Notes under the pieces: model-generated
What the model was told of the DNA's origin: nothing
The model's database searches: none
The model's input: the letters and a program-made list of their open reading frames with translations, nothing else
NCBI GenBank assembly: GCA_002794775.1
Contig: NBAY01000008.1
Location: 186,001 to 250,000, forward strand
Direction: 5' to 3'
Length of the DNA: 64,000 nt
Origin: Porodaedalea pini
Taxonomy: Eukaryota; Basidiomycota; Agaricomycetes; Hymenochaetales; Hymenochaetaceae
Shown: positions 12,344 to 22,005 of the stretch, one piece after another
Numbering within the stretch: the first letter of the stretch is position 1
How the letters are laid out: every line of letters starts with the position of its first letter
Position numbers and translations under genes: made by a program

Positions 12344-12412
12344 GACTTCAAGGATCACAGACGCGTCGATCGCTTCCGGGTTCAAGCACTTTGAGCGGTG
12401 ACCACTACCACC

Positions 12413-12754
12413 ATGTCCTCATCATGCCAGGACCTTGTCAACTTGCTCAAGGACTGTCTCATGCGCTCAGACTGCGTTGTCAAGGATGGCCGATTGCCCT
12501 CCGACTGTCTGCGAAATCATACGGACGAGTTACCAGAAGAATGCAAATCAGTCCGGATGGCCCTTTTTAACTGCAAACGTGGGATGGTGCGCATGTTCTA
12601 CATTCAACAATGAATCGCGAAGCAGGAACTGACCAGTTTTTTTTACATACAGCTTGACATGCGTCGACGGTTTAGAGGGAACAATCCCGGTTATGTTCCT
12701 CCTCCGAGTCCGCCTGCGGGGCAAAATCCAGCCGTCCCAGCAAATGTTTCATGA
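12413..12754 (+). CDS. PET191: Cytochrome c oxidase assembly factor PET191/COA5
   Basis: Two exons (12413-12586, 12653-12754) give 91 residues. The twin CX9C-type cysteine pattern of the family is clear: SCQDLVNLLKDCLMRSDCV, then DCLRNHTDELPEECKSV and LFNCKRGMLDMRRRFRGN. These cysteines form disulfides in the intermembrane space. PET191 is needed to assemble complex IV. The ATG at 12413 is the first true ATG; an upstream GTG in frame is not a eukaryotic start. A proline-rich tail follows the CX9C core. It is head-to-head with IBA57. Confidence 0.92.
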
Positions 12755-13214
12755 CATTCGCATTGGAGATAGGACCATACGGGACTGCATTAAATCGAGT
12801 GAGTTCTGCGCCCAATTACCTCAAAGCGGCTTTTCGATTGCACTGGCGGCTCATTGTCATTACAGGAATATGAAATATTAGTAGACACCTTAATCTCCGA
12901 GGATTCCCGAGTCCAGGTCTCGCACTGGATTATCTACCCTGTATTGCATTTAATGTTGTATTTTTAGTGTGCCATTTGCACTCTTGTTTGCATTGGAACA
13001 TGAATAGCACTACTGTACTGTACATGTGTCTGCGTTTTGAACTAGAAGACAACTTACTGGAGTTGAAACTCCGATCGACTCCGCAAGCGCGTTCCGCGTC
13101 GCGGGACGTGCCAGCGTCCTCTCTGTCCTCTCTCACACCCACGTAGTCGAAACCTATGATCCCTGTCACATTTAATCCTTTTGAATAGCTTTACTCGGTT
13201 TGGTGCTATCTGGG
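12755..13214. other. Intergenic, PET191 to HEM14
   Basis: This holds the 3' region of PET191 and the promoter of HEM14, both read left to right. I see no gene, and no clear TATA box. Confidence 0.4.
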
Positions 13215-14806
13215 ATGCCTCCGAGTACGATAGCTGTCATTGGCGGTGGCATCACAGGTCTGAGCTCGGCCTTCCATCTCTCACGACGGTTTCCTCAAGC
13301 GCACATTATTCTCCTCGAGAAGTCCGGCCGCGAAGGAGGATGGATACAAAGTCGGCGCGTTGAAGTGAAAGACTCGAATGGAAACACGGCGCAGATGTTG
13401 TTGGAAGCGGGTCCGAGGACGCTGAGGCCAAATAGTAGAGCGGTGCTAGAGCTGGTGAGCAAGTTTGAGAACAATTGTTTGCAAAGCTGATAACCCGGAA
13501 GGTATAGACAAACCTACTTGACCTAGGATCATCCGTGATCACAACTCCAAAATCTTCGCGAGCTGCTAAAGACCGATTTCTACATATTCATGGTCGGCCT
13601 GGACCCACTCGTTTACCGTCCTCGCCGTTCTCTCTCCTGACGTCACCCTATGCTTCTTCCGTTCTCGTACCGTCCATTCTCTTCGAACCTATTCGCCGTA
13701 GCAATAGGCCAAAGGGAGTGGACGACGAATCGCTCAGCTCTTTCCTAACGCGCCGTTTCGGTCCGAGATTGGAACGGATATTCGGGAGTGCTCTGGTTCA
13801 TGGCATATACGCCGCGGATGCGAGGGCTCTGAGCGTGCGAGCTGCGTTTCCGACTCTTCTTCAAGCTGAGGAACGCGGCCGTGGGAGCGTTGTTCTTGGT
13901 ATGCTTAGAAGTCAGAGTAAAGAGGACGAGCTCCATGAGTACGATATAGGCGAGGTGCAAAGCTTGGTGAAAGACGCTTCTGTCTTCTCTTATGTTGACG
14001 GGATGGAGACCATCCCGAAGGCATTGAGAGCATATCTGAACGATGTTCAAAAGGTGACCGTTCGGAACGATACGGCTGTTAGCTCCTTACGACCGAAAGG
14101 CAATTCCAAGGGCATCGAGGTATTTATTTCTCTGTAGACTCAAACCGAAGTTTTCATTGTTTCATAGATTACATTAGCAAACGGCGAGACACTTAGTGCC
14201 TCACACGTCGCATCGACTATCCCGTTATCCAAGCTCAAGGGCCTCATATCCCCTGAGAATGCGTTGCCTCACCTTACGGCAAGCCCGATGTCCTCCGTGA
14301 CTGTCATCAACATCGTCTTTCCTCCCTCCAAGGTCCCTATCCACCCTCCCGGGTTCGGCTACCTTGTCCCGCGCCCCGCTGGTGGATACGCGAAATCCAA
14401 CACTGGCTTCCTCGGTACCGTCTTCGACTCGTGCTCGCTCGCTGCTCAGGACAGTGGCGCTCCCGGCTTCACGAAGCTTACCGTAATGTTAGGCGGGCCG
14501 TACGCGCTCACGCCCGCGCATACGAAGATGGAGAATGTTCTTGCACAACTGCAGCATCATCTGTCGCCGATCAACCATCGCCAGGAAGGTGCGCGGTTGC
14601 CGTGGCCTGTATACTACGAGGCGATGGAGCACAAGGAGTGTATCCCGTTGCCTGTCGTTGGGCATGTGCGCAGGATGGAGGAACTGAGGGCGGTCCTAAA
14701 GAAAAGCCCATGGCAGGGCCGGTTGGAAGTCATAGGCGCTAGTGTCGATGGTGTGAGTGTCGGAGACTGCGTTGCGGCGGGCAGAAATGTCGGAAGCGAC
14801 TGGTGA
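13215..14806 (+). CDS. HEM14: Protoporphyrinogen oxidase
   Basis: Three exons (13215-13454, 13508-14119, 14168-14806) give 496 residues, normal for the family. The FAD dinucleotide-binding motif is VIGGGITGLSSAFHLSRR at the N-terminus. It is followed by LLEAGPRTLRP, a protoporphyrinogen oxidase hallmark, and by SLSSFLTRRFGPRLERIFGSALVHGIYAAD. The C-terminus closes with VSVGDCVAAGRNVG, the second FAD-contacting block. It catalyses the penultimate step of haem synthesis in the mitochondrial inner membrane. The first splice is placed at gtatag (ending 13507) because this alone gives LELTNLLDLGSSVITTPKSS in frame. There is no long presequence before the Rossmann motif, as in other fungal HEM14 proteins. 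Confidence 0.93.
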
Positions 14807-15159
14807 GACTTGTTAACTTCTGAATATTTTCCCATAATGAAAGATCAGAATATTAATATTGTTGCGTCCGAGCCTCGATCGCTTGCTGTTGTACTGTATT
14901 TCTGTCGAGACAGACTAGAAGCACGCCAGTCGGTCCCGGCGGTACAACGCACTAGTATTATTCATGGTCCAATAGCATCTCCGGCACTTCAACAGTATTA
15001 ATATTGAAGCTTTTGTCTTTTGCCCGTACGATAGATTGACAAAGACTGGTGATAACGTAAAACAAAGCTCAGCACCGCAAATGCTTGCATTCCCAATCTG
15101 CTCTTAGCAGTCATCGTGAAACCCTGAGCGTCCTCGGTAGTCTGCACAACATAACAAAA
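14807..15159. other. Intergenic, HEM14 to GPN3
   Basis: This is terminator and promoter sequence between two co-directional genes. I see no coding feature. Confidence 0.4.
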
Positions 15160-16410
15160 ATGCGGTACGCGGTCCTCGTCACAGGCCCGCAGGTGCTGGG
15201 AAATCGACATTCTGCCGGTCTTTCATAACGCATCTCAAAACCGCGCGACGGACGGGGCACCTCGTCAACCTCGACCCCGCCGCCGACCCGGAGTCGTTCG
15301 AGTATGAGCCGAGCATCGACATACGCGATCTCATCAACCTGGAGGACGTCATGAGCGAGCTGGGATACGGGCCGAATGGCGGGCTGCTCTACTGCTTCGA
15401 GTGAGTGAGTGAGAGACTCCCATCGGTTGTTGGCTGCGCTCCGCGGGACCATTTACGACTCTGTTATTGGATGGGACAGGTACCTGCTGAATAACATGGA
15501 CTGGCTCGAGGAGGAGGTCGGGGACTTTGAGAACGATTATCTTATTTTCGACTGTCCTGGTGCGTTACCCCCCGACATTGCATGCAGCAGCGCGTTTTGA
15601 CCGGAGAGGGGGTGACAGGTCAGATCGAGCTTTACACACACCACCGCTTCTTCCCCACCCTCGTGTCCAACCTCAACCGCCTCGGCATCCGGACATGCGC
15701 GGTGTACCTCCTCGAATCGCAGTTCATGGAAGACAAGTACAAGTTCTTCAGGTCAGAATTCTCTTATCTCTATCGCATGCAACTCAACTCTTAGTCAACT
15801 GAATGCAAACGAATCACCAGCGGCGTTATGTCCGCAATGTCTTCGATGGTGAATCTCGAGGTCCCGTGGATTAACATCATGACGAAAATGGATTTGGTCA
15901 CTGGAAGGGCGGACGACCCCAACTCGGGGCGGAATGGCATTCGCAAGCGGCGGAACATCGCGAGGTGACCTTCCTTCTCCCATCTTACAGCCCTAAATGA
16001 CTCAAAACCAAATATCACCGCCTTCAGATATCTTGACCCCGATCCGCTGCTCCTGGCGACAGCCCCAGGGCAGTCAGACAGCTCTAATCCGCGATTTCAT
16101 GCTCTGAACCAGGCAATCGTACAGCTGGTATGCATCTATCTTTTCCCTCACTGCCTCGATACAAGAGTCTAGATCTTCGCTCCTAGATCGAGGACCACCC
16201 TCTGGTGTCGTTCCTTCCCTTAGACCTGACTTCGACAGAATCACTGGAAAATATCGTGTCGCATGTCGATTATATTATGCAATATGGGGAAGACGAAGAG
16301 CCCAAAGAGGTGCGTGTGTCTGCTATTTCCCCGTAGATATCGGCTGATCTTTCTTCGAATACGTTTAGCCCAACGATCTAGACGAGGGTGATTTTGCGGA
16401 CATGGAGTAG
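15160..16410 (+). CDS. GPN3: GPN-loop GTPase 3, with an apparent one-base deletion in the P-loop
   Basis: Seven exons: 15160-15400, 15480-15559, 15619-15751, 15821-15964, 16028-16127, 16187-16309, 16369-16410. The protein matches GPN3: [24 protein letters not shown] contains the GPN loop, [11 protein letters not shown] is the G3 region, and NIMTKMDL is G4. It ends [14 protein letters not shown] then an acidic tail. GPN3 helps assemble and import RNA polymerase II. Odd: the ATG frame reads [10 protein letters not shown] and then stops soon after, while [10 protein letters not shown] lies in the next frame. Exons total 863 nt, one short of a multiple of three; one extra base within the ggcccg run near 15184-15188 would restore a 287-residue protein. 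This is a real null allele or a homopolymer error. Confidence 0.88.
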
Positions 16411-17067
16411 CGCCGTGTACCCCCTTTTCTACCAAGTGCGTCCATTACCTTTTGGCGGGGTTTGGAGGCGGTTCGGGAGGGGATTCCGGGAGCTGAGTTG
16501 CAATAAGCGTACAGGCTCGGGCAGTTGATAAAAGTGTATACTAGGTTTCAAGGGGTGGAGAGGCTCGGAATTCGGGCGGCATCTTGGAGATTGATTCTAG
16601 CCACCACGTTGTGTTATCTGCCTTCTATGATCTGCGCAATGCATTCAGTTGTACTCGTATCTTCATATTGCAATGTTGGAGAATAGTTTGTTTGTAAAAG
16701 CATGAGTTTGGAGTAGCTTGAGATGTTGATTCCAAGGGCAGCGCATCGCTCCAAGTATCGACGGTGCCTTGGATAACAGCACGTGGCTTTCGCCAATCCT
16801 ACTCCACCCGCACTCGTGGCTATTGGTTCACGCGCTGAGAGCACGAGCGGACGCGTCTCATGATTGTGATTGCGCGCTATCAGGAGTTCGCCCGGCGAAT
16901 CAGGGTAGAAATTAAAATTCTAGATCTGTTTGCAAACAGGTGCTCCAAAAGCCTCCTTACTGACGCAAGCGCACCTGCAATCGGAATGCGGAGTAGAGTT
17001 ATATAGACCCACCTATCCCTCTTCAGTCTCCCTCCAAACCCATCTTTCATCCCACATACTGCACACC
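16411..17067. other. Intergenic region upstream of the His/Ser/Gly-rich gene
   Basis: No gene is supported in these 657 bases. The last 70 bases are CT-rich, with a TATA-like gttatatag at about 16998-17006, and are probably the core promoter of the next gene. Confidence 0.35.
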
Positions 17068-17700
17068 ATGCCGACTTATACAGTGTACCCCTCCTCCTCG
17101 CACAGTCATCGCTCTCGCTCCTCGCGACACTCGCATAGCGCACATGGCCACTCGCCCTCGTACTCTGGCTCTCACCACAGCTACGCGCCGTCGCACAGCT
17201 CGCATTCGCACGGGGGCTATGGCGGCTATCACGGCGGCTCGGGCTACAACGCGTACGACAGTGGCGCGCGCAGACACCACTCCACCGGCCATGGCTCGTC
17301 GGGGTACTACTACCCATCGACTTCTTCCTACGCGCACGCGCCCGCGCCGCAGTATGCGTCTACCTCCGGGTACGGGTCTCATGGCTATGGTTCGGCCCAT
17401 CGAAATTATGGTGGAGGTTATGGTCGAAGTCAGCCCCAGTACGTCGCGTCCGGCTCCAGAAGCCATGGACAGCACTACTCGCGCGGCTACGTAAGTCTTT
17501 CTGAGAATTGCGTATGGGCATAATCATGATACTTACTGGAGTTTTAGAAACCAACTATCGGTCAGCGCCTGAAGTGGATGTTCGGCATGGACCGCGCAAA
17601 CTTCCACGACAGCGGAAAGGGCTACCATAGCCGGAGTCGTAGTCTTAATGACAGTGGCAGGAGACACGATAACAAGGGCAGGCATATCTATACCGTTTGA
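17068..17700 (+). CDS. Low-complexity His/Ser/Tyr/Gly-rich protein, unknown function
   Basis: Two exons (17068-17490, 17548-17700) give 191 residues. The first 140 are almost wholly Ser, His, Tyr, Gly, Arg and Ala, with repeated SHS, GYGG and SHGY units and no hydrophobic core, so they are probably disordered. The second exon carries an ordered-looking short block, PTIGQRLKWMFGMDRANFHDSGKG, then a basic Ser/Arg tail. The composition resembles RNA-associated or condensate-forming proteins, but that is only compositional. The reverse strand is also open across exon 1 for about 140 codons. That is a side effect of the high GC and codon bias, not a gene. I do not recognise the family. Confidence 0.7.
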
Positions 17701-18133
17701 ACGAGCTAGCCTTTGGACCTGTTCTCGTTTCTTGTTTATTTGCTCTGTCTATCTTGTAACTTCGTGATACCCCACGAAACCCTGTGATAGCTTTCCAGAT
17801 CGTCGAGTCCATATCGTACATTGTATCTTTAGTTGTATTATCTTGAGTCGCTTTAACTTCGCCAGAATATTCTTATTGAAGTAAAGCACCGCTGCGAAGA
17901 AGGAAAGAGAAAACGGGAACCGTCTTGCACAACAAGAATATTAATGAGGACTCGCTCAAACTCAAAGTCATCGAGAAAGACGTCGGGACCGCCGTGAGAA
18001 CGGCCTGCTTATTCGAATGACTCAGGCTGCAGATCGTCAACTCATACATGTACACTCATATTTATCCGGCCACGGTCTCCTCTCTTACCATCCAGCGTCT
18101 CCTCACGTCGAGATCCTTCACTCTACCGCCGCA
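17701..18133. other. Intergenic, before PYM
   Basis: This is the 3' region of the low-complexity gene and the promoter of PYM. No gene is seen. Confidence 0.4.
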
Positions 18134-18896
18134 ATGTCCAAGCCAGACATAGTACCCAAGCAAAGCGTCGCGGGAATCGCGGTCGACCCCAAGACACTCG
18201 AACGCGTCATCCCAGAGTCGCGACGCCCAGACGGATCGTACGTGCCCCAAATCACGAGTTTCTGTTAAAACCGAAAAATAAAATACCGAGTCCCCCTCTC
18301 CTCCTCCCCCTCCCCCAACGGCATTTGCATTTGCATTGCATGCATTTGCTCTTGCTCTCGCTCTACGTTCTATATCCCGTGCACACACGGACATGCGCCT
18401 GCCTGGTCTGCATATGTACGTATGTGTGTGCAGAGTGCGCAAGCAGATGAAAGTCCGGCCGGGGTTCACGCCGCAGGAGGACGTCTCGCGGTTCCGCGGC
18501 TCGCGGCAGCAGCAGCTTGACCGGAACGCGCTGCCCAGGGGTCATATCCTGGGATGGATCGCTCCATCGTCGGACAAGAACGCTGGAGCGGCGGGCGCGG
18601 GTATTGGAGCGGGCGCGGCTGCGGGGAGCGACAAGCCGCTGACAAAGAGCGCAGCGAAGAACGCGAAGCGGAAGGCAAAGAAGCAGGCGGAGAAGGAAAA
18701 GGTCATTCAGGAGAACTGGGAGGACTCGGACGAGGAGAGGGCTGACGGTGCGGGGAGTCCGAGACCAGAAGAAGCTTCGCAAGGAGGCCAGAAGGACAGC
18801 GCCACGGCCGACGAAACGCCTGAGACAGCTGCAGCTGGTAGTCCAGAGGGAGACGCACTGGCAGACGAACTCAAGAGGAAGCTTGACGTTCATTGA
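18134..18896 (+). CDS. PYM1: PYM/WIBG homologue, partner of Y14-Mago
   Basis: Two exons (18134-18237, 18434-18896) give 188 residues. The N-terminal PYM motif is unmistakable: SVAGIAVDPKTLERVIPESRRPDGS, joined across the intron to VRKQMKVRPGFTPQEDVSRFRG. The family's PRGHILGW follows. In other species this segment binds Mago-Y14 and helps strip exon-junction complexes from mRNA. The remainder is Ala/Gly/Lys/Glu-rich, with a Lys-rich helix (KNAKRKAKKQAEKEK) that resembles the ribosome-contacting part of PYM, and an acidic tail. The 196-nt intron is long for this region and holds simple repeats near 18315-18365. Confidence 0.93.
18302..18366 (+). repeat. Simple-sequence tract in the PYM intron
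   Basis: A CT/C-rich run is followed by repeated gcatttgcatttgcattgc units and then ctcttgctctcgctc. It lies fully inside the PYM intron and probably explains why this intron is longer than its neighbours. Confidence 0.7.
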
Positions 18897-19093
18897 TGTA
18901 GGGGAACTGGTACGGTGTGCAAGATGTATATGATCATGATTATTAGGCAATGGATAAGCCATTAACGTCTCCAACGTCTCCTTATGTATGTTACCCACTC
19001 TCTTGGTGTACAATTACAGAGTGCTGTTATATTTCTGTATCCTTCTATCCAAAGTATCTGAGTACCGAGTACGAGATTCTATGATGCGATAGA

Positions 19094-20376
19094 TCATGTC
19101 ATCTGCAGCTCTAAACCATCAAGCACCTCGTTCTGTTTCGGTTCTGGCGGATGCTGTGACGAAGCTCCAGTCTGCTTCGACTTCGGGCTGGGTTTATGGC
19201 TGAACTCGAATGTTACGACGATCGTAAATGCAAAGGCACCCAAAGCCACTGCGTTCAAGGTTGCATGGATGAGCAAAAAGCAATGCCACAAAGAAAGCAT
19301 ACACTCACAGACGGATCTATACATATTTTCCCATTTCATCTGTTCGGTCGTCGCCCTCATGTCTCCTATAGACACGATCGCTTTGTTTAGAACTTCCTGT
19401 AAGGGGAGAGCACAATCAGACTTGGTGTCTCAAACCCCGAATGAAACGTTGCATACCTCAATGGCGATGTCCATCTGTTTGAGATCTGTTTTCGACTCGG
19501 TTTTCCGATTATCCACATCCATCTGCAACCTGAGGAACAATAAGCTTTGAGGCAATGTCTGTCGAACTTGAGCACCTTACTCGTGCTTTAGGTTTGCAAC
19601 GTCCGACTTCATCTTGCCATCCAAATTATCGATTTCCCGTCTCAAGGCAGCGAGTGATGTGCGTATGGATGCGGAATCGTTGCGCTGGCGAAGAGAAATC
19701 TCATTCCTAGCTTCTGACAACGCAGCACGAAATAGGTAGGCTTGCTAAAGCCCGAGAAACACATACAATCATTTGTCCATTTTGTCAACTACGTTTATTC
19801 CAAGAGACACTGTATACACACGTTTTCGAGATCCTTCAAGTTCAATGCCTCTCTCCTCACTCTCCCAATACGATCCACCAGTAAAGCACGCGTAGCGCGC
19901 ATCAGACTGTTGGCCGTAGATGCCGGGAAGGTCTTCTCGAGCGCGGCGAAGAAGCGGTGCGTGTCAAAGGGCGGAGTCGCGTATATATGTACTTGTGACG
20001 ACTCGTTGTGCTTTTCGTGCTGCGGTAGCGCAGGGAGATTGGATTGTGTGATCGCGTTTTTTGCCAGCTCCTGGTTTTCTGCGTACTCCTTCGCGCCGGC
20101 GAAGGGATGGGACTGCGCTTCGCTTGAAGGCGGCGGTGGTGGCGGTGGGGAAGCGGCGACTGTCGGTACCAAGGACGAGCCTTGTTTTTGTTCAGTTTGA
20201 GGATTAATGCTGGATGTGGGTTGGTCCGCGTTTCCTCCACGTACGGGTTGAGGATCCGAGATGGACTGTGGCTGCGAGCCAGCTGCGCTTGGAAATCGGA
20301 CATTGGTAGACATGAGTCGACTTGCTTTGGAGCGCGCTGCACGCCCTGCGATGGCTCTGAGTGCTGCCAGCATCAT
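19094..20376 (-). CDS. CCDC90/FMP32-type mitochondrial coiled-coil protein (DUF1640)
   Basis: The protein starts [21 protein letters not shown], an Arg/Ala-rich presequence without acids. A Pro/Ser-rich linker follows. The family core is [44 protein letters not shown]. After it comes a long coiled coil over several exons ([58 protein letters not shown]). The last exon has one membrane helix ([14 protein letters not shown]) and a soluble tail. Animal members include MCUR1, linked to the calcium uniporter and respiratory assembly; yeast FMP32 is linked to complex IV assembly. The start at 20376 is the first ATG; GTG at 20460 was rejected. It is head-to-head with the FAF1-like gene, 178 bp apart. 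Confidence 0.87.
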
Positions 20377-20554
20377 CGAAAATATTGAATGTGTGGTTGA
20401 AAGGAATGGACGTGGTTTAATGGGAAGAGAGTGAATGGTAGTCGACGGAACGTCGGGCACGCGTCGATCCGTCCCGTGCAGCTCAGGAGGCTGTGCAGGT
20501 TTTATTCACGCGTTTCCGGCAGTTTTTTGCGGGTGCCTTTCGACTGTACTTGAC

Positions 20555-21766
20555 ATGGCTCGAACTCCGGAAAACTCTGATAACTCTGGCAAGGAAGATT
20601 TGCTATCCCTTCTGCAGGCCCACGGTCAGAGCTTCCTGTCTTCGTTCGGCGCCTTGCCACAATCGACTGCTCAACCGAAGAGAAAACGAAGAAAACTCGG
20701 ACACATTGTGTCGGAAGAAGCAGAGAAAGAAAAGGAGGAAGACGAGGTCACTGGTGATGAGTGGACTGGGTTTAGTTCAGAGGGATTGGTGTCTTCAGGA
20801 GGCGAAGACTCTGGCGAGATGAGCGATGATGGAGCGGATGAAGGTACATGCTCTTAACCAATCAATTATTCTACGTTCCAGGTACTCATGCTCCAGATCT
20901 AGTTGACGATGATGAATTCAGAAGCGACCAGCCTCCCAGAAAACAACCACAAGTGGTGGTATTTTCCGCACCATCTCGATCGGAACGCCCGAACATGTCC
21001 AAGTTACAAGCAAAATCTTTCATGGTGGGGTCCCCTGAAACGTGCTTAACTATTTGTGCTTACATATATCCCAAGTCTTCCAAAGTATCCAAACTACGAG
21101 AAGAGGTAGCCGATACTGGAGATGTTGAAGGAGCAGCCGACGAGGATGAAGGAGACTATGAGGCAGAGAGGTACGCTGTGCAATCCGTTGGTATTAGTGT
21201 GGTGCTGACATGAACTTAAGGACAAACGTTCAAAATGATGCGCTTCTGCATAAACTCGTTCACACTCAGCTTCTCTCCGGCTCACTGAACTCAGAACTCA
21301 ATCTCACTCCTGCACAGCGAAGAAAGGCACTGGAAGGACGTGTCCTCGAACTTGCTGCTGGAGCGAAGCTTGGTAAAGGAGAATCAGCTGTCAGACAGGA
21401 GGAGCGGAAGAAAGCGAGCAAGAAGGTTAGAATGGGGTTAGAGCGGAAGGTCGAAGAGAGGAGGGACAAGGCCTTGGAAGAGGTTCATTAATCCTAAGTG
21501 GCTATAATCTTCCCGCTTACATTTACTTTTTATCTCAGGCGAAAAACTTGGGCAACTATCATCACAGCATCAAGCATCTGTTTGAAGCCGGTTCTAGTGG
21601 GCAGCCAGACCGTAGGAAAAGAGATCGTGGCCTTAAGCTGGGAGTAGGCAGGTTCTCGTGTGGTGTCCTGAAACTCAGCAAGGATGACATTGCCTCGGTG
21701 CAAGGCGGCGGAAGACCTGCGAGAGGTGGTACGAGGGGTGCTGGTAGGGGCTCACGGAGAAGATGA
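20555..21766 (+). CDS. FAF1-like 40S ribosome biogenesis protein (DUF4602 type)
   Basis: Five exons (20555-20843, 20882-21024, 21076-21170, 21221-21482, 21539-21766) give 338 residues. A Lys/Arg cluster (QPKRKRRKLG) that looks like a nuclear signal is followed by long acidic stretches. A helical charged segment with TPAQRRKALEGRVLELAAGAK follows, then a Lys/Arg-rich helix. The conserved end is KLGVGRFSCGVLKLSKDDI, close to the GRF..G.L.LS motif of FAF1 and human C1orf131, and the tail is Gly/Arg-rich. In yeast, FAF1 takes part in early 18S rRNA processing in the nucleolus. Assignment rests on that motif and on the domain order, so it is moderately firm. Confidence 0.75.
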
Positions 21767-22005
21767 TACGGTTTCAGTCTCTTTCGTCTCCTTAATTCCC
21801 TTGTTTTCTTTGTTTTAGTGACTCCTCGACAATTATAGTATAATACAAATAGACCGCCCAGCGATCCTGATAACATTGCAGTTCAATATACGATACATGG
21901 TGTGGTACACAAACACTTGCGGAAAGAAGTACATGTTGGTGGGACTTGAATGTCGAGTGATACCGAACAGATGCTAGAGTGTCGTGAAAAACCTGACTTC
22001 GTCTA

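Noticed and set aside
17047..17475. Long reverse-strand frame opposite the His/Ser/Gly-rich exon
   Set aside because: It is a mirror of biased codons; it encodes an Arg/Val/Ala-rich chain without splice context.
18363..19013. Reverse-strand frame of 216 codons opposite PYM
   Set aside because: PYM on the forward strand matches its family over its whole conserved part; the reverse frame is Arg/Leu/Ser-rich with no recognisable feature.
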